Assembly (NCBI RefSeq): GCF_001598475.1
Contig: NZ_BCZA01000011.1
Coordinates: 1 to 64,000, forward strand
Length of the DNA: 64,000 nt
Direction of reading: 5' to 3'
DNA from: Pantoea agglomerans NBRC 102470
Lineage (GTDB): Bacteria; Pseudomonadota; Gammaproteobacteria; Enterobacterales; Enterobacteriaceae
The notes beneath the pieces are model-generated. The model saw nothing but the letters and a program-made list of their open reading frames with translations, was not told the DNA's origin and made no database searches. The first letter of the stretch is position 1; every line of letters starts with the position of its first letter. The position numbers and the translations under genes are program-made. This document shows positions 19,323 through 29,243 of the stretch, in pieces.

Positions 19323-19679
19323 TTACTGCCGGGGTGTGAAGCTGATAAAGCGCGTGCCCTGCATCTTCAGCTCGCCTCTGGCGCCCTTGTCCAGCTGATG
19401 ATATTCCGCCTCTTTAAGCTGCACTTTGATGTCGCTGGCACCGTTCAGCGGGTGAAACAGCACCTCGTAGCGCATCTCTTCCCCGGCGATCACTTCCCGC
19501 TGCCGTGAACGGCGATTGGGTGCAGGAAATTCACGTTTGGTTTTGACCTCAGCCTGCAGAGAACGCTCGGGTGAAGCGTCATTCACCGCCACTTCCCGGC
19601 GTTGCTTAATGAACTGACGGGTCGCCAGCACGGCGATAATCGCCAGAACGATGATAAAGATTAGCGGCGGTTTGCTCAT
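19323..19679 (-). CDS. yhhM: Membrane-anchored protein YhhM (DUF2500)
   Basis: 118 residues, matching E. coli YhhM (119). One N-terminal membrane helix (IFIIVLAIIAVLAT) is followed by a basic linker and a small beta-rich domain ending GTRFISFTPRQ. The motif KREFPAPNRRSRQREV is shared with the family. Function is unknown. It faces yhhL in convergent orientation, as in E. coli. Confidence 0.85.
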   Translation of the reverse strand: MSKPPLIFIIVLAIIAVLATRQFIKQRREVAVNDASPERSLQAEVKTKREFPAPNRRSRQREVIAGEEMRYEVLFHPLNGASDIKVQLKEAEYHQLDKGARGELKMQGTRFISFTPRQ

Positions 19680-19823
19680 AGCGTTCTTGTGCCTGCAGGA
19701 TGATTAATCAGGCGGCAAAGCATACAACCAGAGTTGCCTGATTGTCACATCTCAGAGGCTTAACCTAAACTGGAAGGGATATTTTGGGATCTTTCACCAT
19801 TTTGAACAAAAAAGGGAGAAACA

Positions 19824-20453
19824 ATGCTCTGGTCTTTCCTCGCTGTACTTTTCTCCGGCTGGCTCTATGTCGACGCCACCTATCGCGGCCCGCAATGGCA
19901 ACGCTGGTTATTTAAGCCGGTCACGCTGCTGCTGCTTGTCGGGCTGGCCTGGCAGGCACCGGTGCTGCAGACTACGGACTACCTGATTCTGGCCGGTCTG
20001 GTCGCGACGCTGGTCGGTGATGCGTTAACGCTGCTGCCGCGTCAGCAGATGCTCTATGCCATCGGGGCTTTCTTCCTGTCGCACCTGCTTTATACCCTCT
20101 GCTTCGCCGCCAGCATGACCATGACCTTCTTCTGGCCAATTCCGCTGACGCTGCTCATCATCGGTGCCGCCCTGATTGGCATCATCTGGAGCCGACTGGA
20201 AGATCTGCGCTGGCCTGTCTGCACCTTTATCGGCATGACGCTGGTGATGACCTGGATAGCGACCGAGCAGTACTTCTTCCGCCCGACCGATTACAGCTTC
20301 TCGATCATGGTGGGTGCCGGTCTGCTGCTGCTGGCAAACGCCGTCTGGTTTATCTCACACTATCGCCGCCGCTTTACCGCCGACAGCGCGATTGTCGCCG
20401 CCTGCTACTTCGCCGGTCACTTTATGATCGTGCGCTCGTTGTGGGTCGTCTGA
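19824..20453 (+). CDS. yhhN: YhhN/TMEM86-family multispan membrane protein
   Basis: 209 residues and mostly hydrophobic, with about seven or eight membrane helices. It matches E. coli YhhN and the TMEM86 lysoplasmalogenase family. Animal TMEM86B hydrolyses lysoplasmalogen; bacterial substrates are uncertain. The motif [10 protein letters not shown] near residue 70 carries the acidic residue typical of the family. A good ribosome site (AAAGGGAGAAAC) precedes the ATG. It lies immediately upstream of the zntA promoter. Confidence 0.85.
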   Translation: MLWSFLAVLFSGWLYVDATYRGPQWQRWLFKPVTLLLLVGLAWQAPVLQTTDYLILAGLVATLVGDALTLLPRQQMLYAIGAFFLSHLLYTLCFAASMTMTFFWPIPLTLLIIGAALIGIIWSRLEDLRWPVCTFIGMTLVMTWIATEQYFFRPTDYSFSIMVGAGLLLLANAVWFISHYRRRFTADSAIVAACYFAGHFMIVRSLWVV

Positions 20454-20463
20454 AAAAATAGCC

Positions 20464-20495
20464 TTGACTCTGGAGTTCACTCCAGAGTGTAGGAT
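20464..20495 (+). promoter_or_regulatory. ZntR-type zntA promoter with 20-bp spacer
   Basis: A -35 TTGACT and a -10 TAGGAT are separated by exactly 20 bases holding the dyad ACTCTGGAG...CTCCAGAGT. Overlong spacers with a central palindrome are the hallmark of MerR-family promoters. The same ACTCTGGAGT dyad is the zntA operator in E. coli, where Zn-loaded ZntR distorts the DNA to activate. No zntR gene is in this window. Confidence 0.9.
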
Positions 20496-20546
20496 AGGGG
20501 ATGGGCTGCGTTGCTCATCCCACTATCCTTACACTCTGGAGGTCAT

Positions 20547-22838
20547 ATGCATCAACATCACGCCTGTGGCTGCGGCAAACCCCGTGCCAGTCACGCCGCA
20601 GCAAAACCGCTGTGCCAGGTTCGCCAGGCCCGACCCCTCTCCCTTTCTATTCACGCCGCGACGCCTGTACCTGCCGAGACGGCAGGCTGTTGCTGTGACA
20701 GTCACTGCAGCCCTGGCAACGACGCCGACACCGCTGAGGAAAGCGACCGGCGAGGTGCCGACAGTTATCCCTTTAGCTGGCAGGTCAGCGGGATGGATTG
20801 CCCGTCGTGTGCCCGCACCATTGAAACCGCTGTCCGTCAGGTGAGTGGCGTGACCGACGCCCGTGTCTTGTTCAGCAGCGAGAAACTGGTGGTCAACGCT
20901 GACCAGGACGTACAAAACGCCGTTGAACAGGCGGTGAAAAAAGCCGGCTTCCAGCTCGCAACCCCATCAGCCACGTCGGCCACATCCCCCGCTACGCCGG
21001 GCTGGCAGCATAACCGGATGCTGATTTTGCTGGCGCTGTTGGTGCTTGCCAGCAGCATTCTCAGCCAGTTCGCGCCCGTCTGGGGCGATCGGCTGTTTGT
21101 GCTGACCACGCTGGTCGGCCTGGTCCCGGTGGCGCGCGGCGCCTGGCAGCGTCTGCGCAGCGGATCGCCTTTTACCATTGAGACATTAATGACGCTGGCG
21201 TCAGCTGGCGCGCTGATTATTGGCGCACACGCTGAAGCCGCGATGGTGCTGGTGCTGTTTCAGCTGGGCGAACAGCTGGAAAGCTATGCCGCTTCCAGGG
21301 CGCGCAGCGGCGTTACCAGCCTGATGGCGTTGCGGCCTGAATCGGCGATCCGCCTTGAACAGGGCAAACGTACTGAGGTACCGCTCGCAGCGCTGCAACC
21401 CGGCGATGTGATTGAAGTCGCGGCGGGCAGCCGCTTGCCGGTCGATGGCAGCTTAATCAGCCCGCTTGCCAGTTTCGATGAGAGCGCGCTAACCGGTGAA
21501 TCACTGCCGGTAACGCGGGCCAGCGGCGAAAAAATCCTCGCCGGTGCTACCAGCGTTGATCGCCTGGTGATGCTGGAAGTGGTGTCGAAGCCGGGTGAAA
21601 GCGCGATCGACCGTATCCTGCAACTGATTGAAGAAGCGGAAACGCATCGTGCGCCGGTCGAACGCTTTATCGACCAGTTCAGCCGTATTTACACGCCGCT
21701 GGTCATGCTGCTGTCGCTGCTGGTGATGGTGGTGCCGCCCCTGCTCGGCGCAGGCGACTGGCAGCCTTGGATCTACAAAGGGCTGACACTGTTGTTGATT
21801 GGCTGCCCCTGTGCGCTGGTGATCTCCACGCCTGCCGCCATTACCTCCGGGCTGGCTGCGGCGGCGCGACAGGGCGCACTGATCAAAGGCGGTGCGGCGC
21901 TGGAGCGGCTGAGTTCGGTGCGCAGAATGGCGTTTGATAAAACCGGTACTCTGACGCTGGGCAAGCCACAGCTGACGCAGATCCTGCGCTTTGGTACGGC
22001 CAGCGAGTCAGAGATGCTGGCGCTGAGCGCCGCTGCGGAACAGGGTGCCACCCATCCGCTGGCCAGCGCTATCGTGGCGGCCGCGCAGGCGCGTGATCTG
22101 GTGATTCCTGACGCGCAGGATCAGCAGGTGCAGGCGGGACGCGGCATCAGCGCGAAAGTCGCTGGCCAGCAGATTCAGCTGCTGACGCCCGGCCATGCAC
22201 CCGGTCTGACGCCGCAGCAAAATGCGCAGATAGCGCAACAGGAAGCTGAAGGTGAAACTCTGGTGGTGCTGATGCGCGATGGCGAAGCGCTGGGTGCGCT
22301 GGCTCTGCGCGATCAGCTGCGCGACGACGCCGTCGAGGCGTTAAAGGCGCTGAAAAAGCTGGGTATTGAGAGCCTGATGCTGACCGGCGACAATCCGCGC
22401 GCTGCGGCGACCATTGCACGCCAGCTCGATATTGATTATCGCGCCAGTCTGCTGCCCGCCGATAAAGTCGCGGCGATCCGTGAACTGAGTCAGCAACAGC
22501 CGCTGGCGATGGTTGGGGATGGCATTAACGACGCGCCAGCAATGAAAGCGGCAACGCTGGGCATTGCGATGGGCAGCGGCACCGATGTGGCACTGGAAGC
22601 GGCCGATGCTGCCCTGACGCGTAATCAGCTCAGCAATCTGGCTCCGATGATTGCGCTGGCACGCCGGACACGGCGTATCATCCGCCAGAATATCGGTATT
22701 GCGCTGGGGCTGAAGGCGATTTTCCTGGTCACAACCCTGCTGGGTCTGACCGGACTCTGGCTGGCGGTGCTGGCGGATTCGGGTGCGACCGCGCTGGTCA
22801 CCGCCAACGCGCTGCGGTTACTGCGTCGCCGCGCCTGA
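20547..22838 (+). CDS. zntA: Zn(II)/Cd(II)/Pb(II)-translocating P-type ATPase
   Basis: 763 residues from ATG 20547, seven bases after the CTGGAGG ribosome site. A longer start at 20511 would fall close behind the promoter. The N-terminus is rich in His and Cys (MHQHHACGCGKPR; CCCDSHC), then one HMA domain with GMDCPSCARTIE near residue 85. The membrane CPC motif is in IGCPCALVIS near 430, the phosphorylation site DKTGTLT near 470, and the hinge MVGDGINDAPAM near 660. It exports excess zinc, cadmium and lead from the cytoplasm. Confidence 0.96.
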   Translation: MHQHHACGCGKPRASHAAAKPLCQVRQARPLSLSIHAATPVPAETAGCCCDSHCSPGNDADTAEESDRRGADSYPFSWQVSGMDCPSCARTIETAVRQVSGVTDARVLFSSEKLVVNADQDVQNAVEQAVKKAGFQLATPSATSATSPATPGWQHNRMLILLALLVLASSILSQFAPVWGDRLFVLTTLVGLVPVARGAWQRLRSGSPFTIETLMTLASAGALIIGAHAEAAMVLVLFQLGEQLESYAASRARSGVTSLMALRPESAIRLEQGKRTEVPLAALQPGDVIEVAAGSRLPVDGSLISPLASFDESALTGESLPVTRASGEKILAGATSVDRLVMLEVVSKPGESAIDRILQLIEEAETHRAPVERFIDQFSRIYTPLVMLLSLLVMVVPPLLGAGDWQPWIYKGLTLLLIGCPCALVISTPAAITSGLAAAARQGALIKGGAALERLSSVRRMAFDKTGTLTLGKPQLTQILRFGTASESEMLALSAAAEQGATHPLASAIVAAAQARDLVIPDAQDQQVQAGRGISAKVAGQQIQLLTPGHAPGLTPQQNAQIAQQEAEGETLVVLMRDGEALGALALRDQLRDDAVEALKALKKLGIESLMLTGDNPRAAATIARQLDIDYRASLLPADKVAAIRELSQQQPLAMVGDGINDAPAMKAATLGIAMGSGTDVALEAADAALTRNQLSNLAPMIALARRTRRIIRQNIGIALGLKAIFLVTTLLGLTGLWLAVLADSGATALVTANALRLLRRRA

Positions 22839-22864
22839 GCAGGCGGCTTCTGATCTGAAGAGTG

Positions 22865-22898
22865 AGGTTAACGGCGGCCTGTACGGCTGTCGTTAACC
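22865..22898 (+). terminator. Hairpin at the convergent zntA/tusA ends
   Basis: GGTTAACG and CGTTAACC pair around a 17-base GC-rich loop just after the zntA stop, overlapping the last codons of tusA on the other strand. No U-run follows on the plus strand, so its strength as a terminator is uncertain. Confidence 0.4.
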
Positions 22899-23144
22899 CG
22901 CCATGCCTTTGCGGATCAGAAACTGATAGGGCAGCGTGTCGGTTTGCTGCGCCAGCAAGCCATGTTCCATAAAGCGGCAGAAGCCGGGAATATCGCGCGT
23001 GGTGGCCGGATCATCGGCGATGATCAGCAACGTCTCGCCATCCTGCAGGCTGCGTACGGTTTTGCGCACCATCATCACCGGCTCCGGGCAACGCAGGCCA
23101 CGGGCATCCAGCTGATGATCGGCAGAGGAAAAAGCATCGCTCAT
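22893..23144 (-). CDS. tusA: Sulfur carrier protein TusA
   Basis: 83 residues from ATG 23144. Two codons upstream another Met exists but E. coli TusA aligns with this one. The acceptor Cys is in [19 protein letters not shown] near residue 17, and [16 protein letters not shown] follows in the conserved fold. TusA takes persulfide sulfur from IscS and passes it through TusBCD-TusE to MnmA for 2-thiouridine of tRNA. It is convergent with zntA and divergent from yhhQ, as in E. coli. Confidence 0.95.
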   Translation of the reverse strand: MSDAFSSADHQLDARGLRCPEPVMMVRKTVRSLQDGETLLIIADDPATTRDIPGFCRFMEHGLLAQQTDTLPYQFLIRKGMAG

Positions 23145-23311
23145 AATCAACTCGGTTCAGGTAAAGGGCGCTCATTCTAGCGCGTGCTGGCGGTGAAGCA
23201 AGGCGATAACGATTGCGCTAAAATTAACCATTGCATAAAAAGCACAACGCGGTAAGATGCCGCCGCTTTTTGCTCATAAAACTGCCAGGCGCTGCCCGAA
23301 CGGCGTCCCGC

Positions 23312-23342
23312 AATGGGTTCCCTCACCCCAACATTAAAAAGG
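23312..23342 (+). promoter_or_regulatory. Probable preQ1-I riboswitch controlling yhhQ
   Basis: The leader reads ATGGG, a short loop TTCCCTCAC, CCCA, then an A-rich tail ending AAAAAGG, six bases before the yhhQ ATG. This is the layout of the small preQ1-I aptamer: a 4-5 bp P1 (TGGG/CCCA), a pyrimidine loop, and an A-rich tail whose terminal bases form the P2 pseudoknot. The GG of the tail is also the ribosome site, so ligand binding would block translation. The target encodes a queuosine-precursor transporter, which supports the assignment. Confidence 0.7.
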
Positions 23343-23348
23343 TTGAAT

Positions 23349-24014
23349 ATGCTCGCATTTTCTTCGCGTCAGCGCATGCATGCGCTTTTCTGGTTATCGC
23401 TGTTTCACCTGCTGGTGATCACTTCGAGTAACTATCTGGTTCAGCTGCCTATTTCAGTGTTTGGCTTCCACACCACCTGGGGTGCATTCAGCTTCCCGTT
23501 TATCTTCCTGGCGACCGATCTCACCGTGCGTATTTTTGGCGCACCACTGGCCCGACGCATTATTCTGGCCGTGATGATCCCGGCACTGTTTATCTCTTAC
23601 AGTGTCTCGGCGCTGTTCTATCAGGGTGAATGGCAGGGCTGGCAGGCACTGGAAGTGATGAATCTGTTTGTTGCCCGTATCGCCTGCGCCAGCTTTATGG
23701 CTTACGCGCTGGGTCAGATCCTCGACGTTCACGTGTTCAACCGTCTGCGTCGCCTGCCACAGTGGTGGATTGCGCCGGGCTGCGCCATGTTCCTGGGGAA
23801 TATCAGCGATACGCTGGCCTTCTTCTTTATCGCCTTCTATAAAAGCCCCGATGCGTTTATGGCGCAGCACTGGGTTGAGATTGCCCTGGTGGATTACAGC
23901 TTCAAAGTGCTGATCTGCATGGTCTTCTTCCTGCCCGCCTACGGCGTGCTGCTCAACGCGGCGCTGAAGCGTCTGGCTGAACGCCAGACCGCCCGCCAGG
24001 TCAATTTCGGCTAA
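23349..24014 (+). CDS. yhhQ: Queuosine precursor transporter YhhQ
   Basis: 221 residues from ATG 23349 (MLAFSSRQRMHALFWL), the same length as E. coli YhhQ. The ATG at 23313 lies inside the riboswitch and is rejected. Six membrane helices with the VUT/COG1738 motifs SNYLVQLP, FPFIFLATDLTVRIFG and GNISDTLAFFFIAF are visible. It imports preQ0/preQ1 (7-deazaguanines) for queuosine tRNA modification. Another queuosine gene, queH, lies at 48843-49502. Confidence 0.93.
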   Translation: MLAFSSRQRMHALFWLSLFHLLVITSSNYLVQLPISVFGFHTTWGAFSFPFIFLATDLTVRIFGAPLARRIILAVMIPALFISYSVSALFYQGEWQGWQALEVMNLFVARIACASFMAYALGQILDVHVFNRLRRLPQWWIAPGCAMFLGNISDTLAFFFIAFYKSPDAFMAQHWVEIALVDYSFKVLICMVFFLPAYGVLLNAALKRLAERQTARQVNFG

Positions 24015-24130
24015 GCGCCCATACGGTTTCCACTACTATCCGCTAAGATCTTCTGACAATCATCAGGTTGCGTTTGCAACCTGATTCCTGTTGTATTAAT
24101 GCCTGACTGGAAACTTAAAAAGGGATTCTG

Positions 24131-24685
24131 ATGCGCAACCTGGTGAAATATGTAGGAATGGGTTTACTGGTACTCGGCTTAGCAGCCTGTGACCAGAAGA
24201 AAGATGAAGCGGCGAATGACAACGGCGTCAGCGCCAGTCAGTCGGCGCAAACCGTCACGCTGATGGATGGCAAACTGAGCTTCTCGCTGCCACCAGGCAT
24301 GTCCGATAAAAGCGGTAAACTGGGTTCGCAGACCACTAACATGCACGTTTATGCGGATGAAACCGGTGCCCGCGCCATTATTGTGATTGCCGGTGACCCG
24401 ACCAATGATGGTCTGGATGTGCTGTCGCAGCGTATGGAACAGCAGCAGCGTAACCGCGATCCGCAGTTGCAGGTGGTGTCGAACAAATCTGTGACGCTGA
24501 AAGATCAGCCCGCACAGCAGCTGGATACGGTGATCTCTGCCAACAACCAGACCTCATGGTCTTCAGTGGTTCTGGCGAAAGTGGATGGCAAACTGGTGAC
24601 GCTGCAGATTACACTGCCAGGTGATAATCAGCAGCAGGCGCAGAGCGATGCTGACAACATCGTGAAAAGCATTACGCTGAAGTAA
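24131..24685 (+). CDS. dcrB: Lipoprotein DcrB
   Basis: 184 residues. A lipoprotein signal ends LVLGLAACDQ, with the lipobox Cys near residue 20, followed by an acidic linker. LMDGKLSFSLPPGMSDKSGKLG matches E. coli DcrB closely. In E. coli it is needed for infection by phages C1 and C6 and affects envelope and lipoprotein maturation. A ribosome site AAAAGGG precedes the ATG. On the E. coli chromosome the next gene is yhhS; here the iol island intervenes. Confidence 0.93.
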   Translation: MRNLVKYVGMGLLVLGLAACDQKKDEAANDNGVSASQSAQTVTLMDGKLSFSLPPGMSDKSGKLGSQTTNMHVYADETGARAIIVIAGDPTNDGLDVLSQRMEQQQRNRDPQLQVVSNKSVTLKDQPAQQLDTVISANNQTSWSSVVLAKVDGKLVTLQITLPGDNQQQAQSDADNIVKSITLK

Positions 24686-24690
24686 AACAA

Positions 24691-24728
24691 AAGGCTGGCT
24701 TCCCTGCACGGGGAAGCCAGCCTTCGGT
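24691..24728. terminator. Strong bidirectional terminator dcrB / iolE
   Basis: A perfect 14-bp stem (AAGGCTGGCTTCCC / GGGAAGCCAGCCTT) with loop TGCACG follows dcrB. On the minus strand it is followed by TTGTTTTAC, and on the plus strand by CGG. It marks the left boundary of the inositol island. Confidence 0.85.
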
Positions 24729-24740
24729 CAGAAGGGCTTT

Positions 24741-25637
24741 TTATAAACCTGCATTCTCGCGAATATATTTCCGCGCTTTCACCGCATATTCAAACGGATT
24801 GGCCAGTGCCGGATCCTGCTCCGCTTCAACCACCATCCAGCCTTTATAGCCGTAATCATCCAGGATTTCGAACACCGGTCTGAAGTCGATCACGCCATCG
24901 CCCGGTACGGTAAAGGTGCCCTTTTTCACTCCTTCCAGGAACGAGAGATGTTTCTCACGCACCTCGGCGACCACCTCATCACGCACATCCTTAAGATGAA
25001 CGTGGAAGATGCGCGGCAGATATTTCTCCAGTACCGCCAGCATCTTCTGCTGGGAGCCTTCGGAGTAGTAGACGTGGCCGGTGTCATAGAGCAAACCGAC
25101 CTGCTCGTCGGTCATCTCCATAAACCGGTCAATCTCTTCAGTGGTCTGAATGCCGGTGCCCATATGGTGATGCAGCGTCACGCGCATCCCCTTCTCCGCC
25201 GCGATGCGGGCCAGTTCGTTGTAGCCTTCCGCGGTTAACTGCCACTCTTCATCGCTGAAAATGGCTTTCTCTTCAAACACCGCAAGCCCGGTGCCCTGAA
25301 TACTTTTGCTCTGCTCGGAACAGCCAATCACCCGCGCGCCCATTGCATGCAGGAAGTTCATATGCTCGATGAACTGTTCGATGGTTTTCTGTTTGTCGCC
25401 GTTGGCGAAAAAGGTGCTGAACCAGGCGTTACAGATCTCGATGCCGCGAATGTCGAGCATCGGTTTCAGGATCGCCGGATCGCGGGGATATTTGCTGCCT
25501 ACTTCGCTGCCGGTAAAGCCAGCCAGCGCCATCTCACTGACGGTTTGCTGGAAGGTATTCTCACTGCCGAGATCCGGCATGTCATCGTTGGTCCAGCCGA
25601 TCGGGGCGATCGCCAGTTTTACATTCTCTTTGTTCAT
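24741..25637 (-). CDS. iolE: myo-Inosose-2 dehydratase
   Basis: 298 residues from ATG 25637 ([21 protein letters not shown]). It dehydrates scyllo-inosose to 3D-trihydroxycyclohexane-1,2-dione, the second step of inositol breakdown. It is a TIM-barrel AP-endonuclease-2-like fold. The N-terminal [15 protein letters not shown] is an IolE signature, and metal-binding residues are in [31 protein letters not shown] and [10 protein letters not shown]. It is the last gene of the minus-strand group iolD-iolG-iolE. Confidence 0.94.
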   Translation of the reverse strand: MNKENVKLAIAPIGWTNDDMPDLGSENTFQQTVSEMALAGFTGSEVGSKYPRDPAILKPMLDIRGIEICNAWFSTFFANGDKQKTIEQFIEHMNFLHAMGARVIGCSEQSKSIQGTGLAVFEEKAIFSDEEWQLTAEGYNELARIAAEKGMRVTLHHHMGTGIQTTEEIDRFMEMTDEQVGLLYDTGHVYYSEGSQQKMLAVLEKYLPRIFHVHLKDVRDEVVAEVREKHLSFLEGVKKGTFTVPGDGVIDFRPVFEILDDYGYKGWMVVEAEQDPALANPFEYAVKARKYIRENAGL

Positions 25638-25684
25638 TATCTTATTCCCAGGCGGAGAGCGGCCATGCCGCATAGACAGCTAAA

Positions 25685-26695
25685 TCAGTTATAGAAAGCA
25701 GGACGCGGCGGCATCTCTACCGGCTCAATCGCACCACTGTTCTGCGCTTTAATGCAGGCATCGGCGGCGACTGAGGCGGCAAAGCCATCCCAGGCAGAAG
25801 GACCGGTCAACTGGCCCGCTTTGATGTCGTTGATAAACGCCTGCAGCTCAACGTCATACGCTTCGATAAAGCGATCTTTCCAGTCCACCAGAATGGTGTT
25901 CGACAGGCGGGCCTCTTTGCGCAGCTGCACCGAAGAGGGCTCTGGCAGGCGCGCAATCCCCTCTTCACCCACCACTTCACACTGGATGTCATAGCCGTAA
26001 GCGCAGTTAACGAAGATCTCGACGTCAATGCGAACCCCTTTCTGGGTTTCAAACAGCACGATCTGCGGATCTTTCAGCTGACTGTGTGACTTCGAGGTGA
26101 CGCGCGGGAAGACTACCTGCACCGTTTTATAGTCATCGTTTGTCAGCCAGCGCAGCACATCCAGCTCGTGGATCAGGGTGTTGGTGATCGCCATCGGCGT
26201 GGTGTAGTTCTCCGGCACGGTCGGGTTGCGGTGCGCACAGTGCAGCATCAGCGGCTCACCGATATCGCCATCGGTGATCACTTTTTTCAGTGCACGGTAG
26301 CCCGCATCGTAAGGACGCATAAAGCCGACCTGCACCAGGCGTTTACCCGCCTGAATCTCTGCATCCACGACCCGGCGGCAGCCCTCAGCGCTCATCGCCA
26401 GCGGCTTCTCACAGAACACCGGTTTACCGGCGGCAATCGCCGCTAAGGTGAACTCTTCATGGGTCGGATCCCATGAGGTGACCAGCACCGCATCAACATC
26501 CGGAGACTGAATCACGTCGTGTCCATTTTCGAATACCTTCGCCTCAATATTCAGGCGTTGCAGTGCGGCACGCGCGCCTTCGACATTAATGTCAGAGACG
26601 GCAACCACCTGTGCACCCTGCAACACATGGCTGCAGCGACGAATATGTTCCTGACCAATTGCACCTGTACCGATGACGCCAAGTTTCAAAGTCAT
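25685..26695 (-). CDS. iolG: Inositol 2-dehydrogenase
   Basis: 336 residues from ATG 26695 ([17 protein letters not shown]). The NAD-binding Rossmann motif GVIGTGAIG is at residues 6-14. The catalytic GFO/IDH/MocA signature CEKPLA is near residue 95, and [10 protein letters not shown] and [11 protein letters not shown] contribute the active-site Lys/Asp/His region. It oxidises myo-inositol to scyllo-inosose with NAD. The sequence is close to Bacillus IolG throughout. It lies between iolD and iolE, about 50-60 bases from each. Confidence 0.94.
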   Translation of the reverse strand: MTLKLGVIGTGAIGQEHIRRCSHVLQGAQVVAVSDINVEGARAALQRLNIEAKVFENGHDVIQSPDVDAVLVTSWDPTHEEFTLAAIAAGKPVFCEKPLAMSAEGCRRVVDAEIQAGKRLVQVGFMRPYDAGYRALKKVITDGDIGEPLMLHCAHRNPTVPENYTTPMAITNTLIHELDVLRWLTNDDYKTVQVVFPRVTSKSHSQLKDPQIVLFETQKGVRIDVEIFVNCAYGYDIQCEVVGEEGIARLPEPSSVQLRKEARLSNTILVDWKDRFIEAYDVELQAFINDIKAGQLTGPSAWDGFAASVAADACIKAQNSGAIEPVEMPPRPAFYN

Positions 26696-26757
26696 AATTA
26701 CACCTGTGTAGGGTTCGTACGGAGAAGAGCAAAACGGGCCGTGGCACGGCCCTGAAA

Positions 26758-28698
26758 TTAATATTTTCGCGCCTGATCCAGATGGCTGTTGAGCTTGTCC
26801 GCCACCGCCTGAGAACGTTCGGTCTTCGAGGCCTGCGCCACGCCGACGTGCCACCAGCTGAAATATTTGTGGATCATGGTTTTTGGCAGCACTTTGATGT
26901 CGATAAGGGTGGAAACCGTCTGCGTGCGGGCATCTTCCAGCGCCGCCTTGAGCTGCTCCAGCGTGGTCACACGATAGGTTTTGCAGCCATAACCGGCGGC
27001 GATAGCGGCAAAATCGACCGGGATAAAGCCGCCGTCCAGCTTGCCACCTTCCGCATTACGGAACCGGAACTCGGTGGTAAAGCTGTCCATACCGTGTTCC
27101 ATCTGCAGGTTATTGATGCAGCCGTTGGTCATGTTATCCAGCAGCACTACGTTGATCTTCGCCCCTTCCTGAATCGAGGTGACCAGCTCTGAGTGCAGCA
27201 TCATAAAGGAGCCATCACCGACCAGCGCATAGACCTCGCGCTGCGGCTGCGCCAGCTTCACACCCAGCGCGGCATTCACTTCATAACCCATGCAGGAGTA
27301 GCCATATTCAACGTGGTAGGCGTTGTAATCTTTGGTGCGCCAGACGCGCTGCAGGTCGCCCGGCAGACTGCCCGCCGCTGCCACTACCACTGCGTCTTTC
27401 GGCAGTTGCTCATTTAAGGTGCCGAGCACGCTGCTTTGCGTCAGTAGCGACTGGGTCAGGCGGTTAAACTCAGCGAACACCGCTTCGCGGTCGAGATGAT
27501 CCGCAATCTCCGGCACAAAGTCGCCATCGTGATATTCCACCTGGTAGACGCGCTGCGTCTCTTTCAGCAGCTGGCTCTGCGCCTGCTCAATCTGGTTGCC
27601 CCAGTCGTTGCTGTAGTGCTGCGAGGCCAGCCCGGCGGTGAGCGCGGTCAGCCCTTCGCGGGCATCGGCCAGCAGCTGCACGCCATCGAGCTTGTAGCTG
27701 TCAAAGTTACTGACGTTGATGTTCAGGAAGCTGACATCGGGATGCTGGAAAATCCATTTCGACGCGGTGGTGAAGTCGGTGTAGCGGGTGCCGATGCCGA
27801 TCACTAAATCGGCCTCTTTCGCCAGCAGGTTAGCCGCCAGACAGCCGGTTTCGCCCACGCCGCCGACATTCAGCGGATGGTCAGAGACCAGCGTGCCTTT
27901 GCCCGCCTGCGTCTCCGCAAAGGGAATCTGATAGCGCTCGGCAAACTGGCGCAGCGCCTCGCCCGCTTCGGAGTATTTCACTCCGCCGCCGCAGATAATC
28001 ATCGGCTTGCGCTTACGGTTAATCAGCGTCAGGGCATCTGCCAGCTGCGCCGCCACCGGCAGGCGGCGATCCAGACGGTGCACCCGTTTCTGGAAGAAGT
28101 AGTCCGGGTAATCCCAGGCTTCGCCCTGCACATCCTGCGGCAGCGACAGCGTGACCGCGCCGGTTTCTGCCGGATCGGTCAGTACGCGCATGGCGTTGAT
28201 ACAGGCGGACATCAGCTGTTCCGGGCGGCTGACGCGATCCCAGTATTTGCTGACGGCGCGGAAGGCATCGTTGGTGCTGATGCTGAGATCGTAGCTCTGC
28301 TCAATCTGTTGCAGCACCGGATCGGGCTGACGGGTGGCGAAGACGTCGCCTGGCAGCAGCAGCAGAGGAATGCGGTTGGCGGTCGCGGTCGCCGCGGCGG
28401 TGATCATATTGGCCGCACCAGGCCCCACAGACGAACTGCAGGCGATAATCTGGCGGCGCAGCGACTGGCGCGCAAAGCCGGTGGCAGCATGAGCCATACC
28501 CTGCTCATTACGGCCCTGGTAGACCACCAGATCGCCGCTATCCTGTTCCAGCGCCTGGCCCAGCCCCAGCACGTTGCCATGTCCGAAAATGGCGAAGATG
28601 CCTTTTACGAACTTCGTCTCAACGCCATCGACATCAATGAATTGATTATCAAGAAATTTAACCAGCGCCTGTGCCGTGGTCAGTCTGATAGTGCCCAT
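26758..28698 (-). CDS. iolD: 3D-trihydroxycyclohexane-1,2-dione acylhydrolase
   Basis: 646 residues. A thiamine-diphosphate enzyme that opens the ring of the iolE product to 5-deoxy-glucuronate. The N-terminal Pyr domain has the ThDP glutamate region [15 protein letters not shown]. The middle domain contains [20 protein letters not shown]. The C-terminal PP domain has the Mg/ThDP motif [15 protein letters not shown] followed by [17 protein letters not shown] near residues 485-520. First gene of the minus-strand iol transcript. Confidence 0.95.
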   Translation of the reverse strand: MGTIRLTTAQALVKFLDNQFIDVDGVETKFVKGIFAIFGHGNVLGLGQALEQDSGDLVVYQGRNEQGMAHAATGFARQSLRRQIIACSSSVGPGAANMITAAATATANRIPLLLLPGDVFATRQPDPVLQQIEQSYDLSISTNDAFRAVSKYWDRVSRPEQLMSACINAMRVLTDPAETGAVTLSLPQDVQGEAWDYPDYFFQKRVHRLDRRLPVAAQLADALTLINRKRKPMIICGGGVKYSEAGEALRQFAERYQIPFAETQAGKGTLVSDHPLNVGGVGETGCLAANLLAKEADLVIGIGTRYTDFTTASKWIFQHPDVSFLNINVSNFDSYKLDGVQLLADAREGLTALTAGLASQHYSNDWGNQIEQAQSQLLKETQRVYQVEYHDGDFVPEIADHLDREAVFAEFNRLTQSLLTQSSVLGTLNEQLPKDAVVVAAAGSLPGDLQRVWRTKDYNAYHVEYGYSCMGYEVNAALGVKLAQPQREVYALVGDGSFMMLHSELVTSIQEGAKINVVLLDNMTNGCINNLQMEHGMDSFTTEFRFRNAEGGKLDGGFIPVDFAAIAAGYGCKTYRVTTLEQLKAALEDARTQTVSTLIDIKVLPKTMIHKYFSWWHVGVAQASKTERSQAVADKLNSHLDQARKY

Positions 28699-29243
28699 AT
28701 TCTTCCTTACATGCTGGTGGACCCCGACTTCCGCGACAGCACGCCAGGCGTTGTCATCGGCGGAAAAGGCGACCTGAATAACTGAAACGTGAGGCGATTA
28801 TAAACAAATATATTTTTCATAAAACACGATTACAGAAGAAACATTTCATTTTGCGAGTGAGATCAAATTTAATGACGGCAACAGGTCTGGCGGGCGATTG
28901 CAGTGGGGAAATCTGGAACGTTTAACAGAGAGTGGTGCCTGATGAAAAAATTCATTTCAATGCAGCAGCTTGCCTGACTGGCGTGCGGATTCCTGCGATC
29001 CCCTTCACAACCCTGACATACCGCACATCACGCTGGCAGAGTTCGCGCAGGCGGGCGGCAATCAGGAGTTTTACCTGGTTCACAAAATTGCGATGGATAT
29101 TTCATTTCGTATTGAATATGGAATTTTTATTCCTCATACTCCCCTCATAGCCAGTCAGACACCTACAGACCCGGAAGCAGAGCGTAACTGGTGTCGGTCT
29201 TTACGCCCGCCAGCGCTGCTAATCACAGAAGGAAACCACAGGT
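28699..29243. promoter_or_regulatory. Divergent iolD/iolC control region
   Basis: This gene-free 545 bases separates iolD (minus) and iolC (plus). Reading frames in it are short and lack ribosome sites, so I call no gene. It contains repeated TTTCAT/GAAA motifs: GAAACATTTC at 28838-28847, the palindrome TGAAAAAATTCA at 28943-28954, and TTTCATTTCG at 29100-29109. These resemble the palindromes before iolR and the iolI-like gene and are candidate IolR sites. A CRP-like site is annotated separately. Confidence 0.5.
28852..28867 (+). promoter_or_regulatory. Possible CRP site in the iolD/iolC region
   Basis: TGCGA, six bases, TCAAA matches the CRP consensus TGTGA-N6-TCACA at eight of ten positions. 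Catabolite control of inositol genes would be expected. The match is by eye only. Confidence 0.4.

Noticed and set aside
23313-23348. Upstream yhhQ start (ATG 23313)
   Set aside because: It lies within the riboswitch aptamer and the added residues are not family-like; ATG 23349 follows the AAGG site.
27877-28785. 302-residue plus-strand frame opposite iolD
   Set aside because: Arg/Gln/His-rich antisense shadow of the ThDP enzyme.
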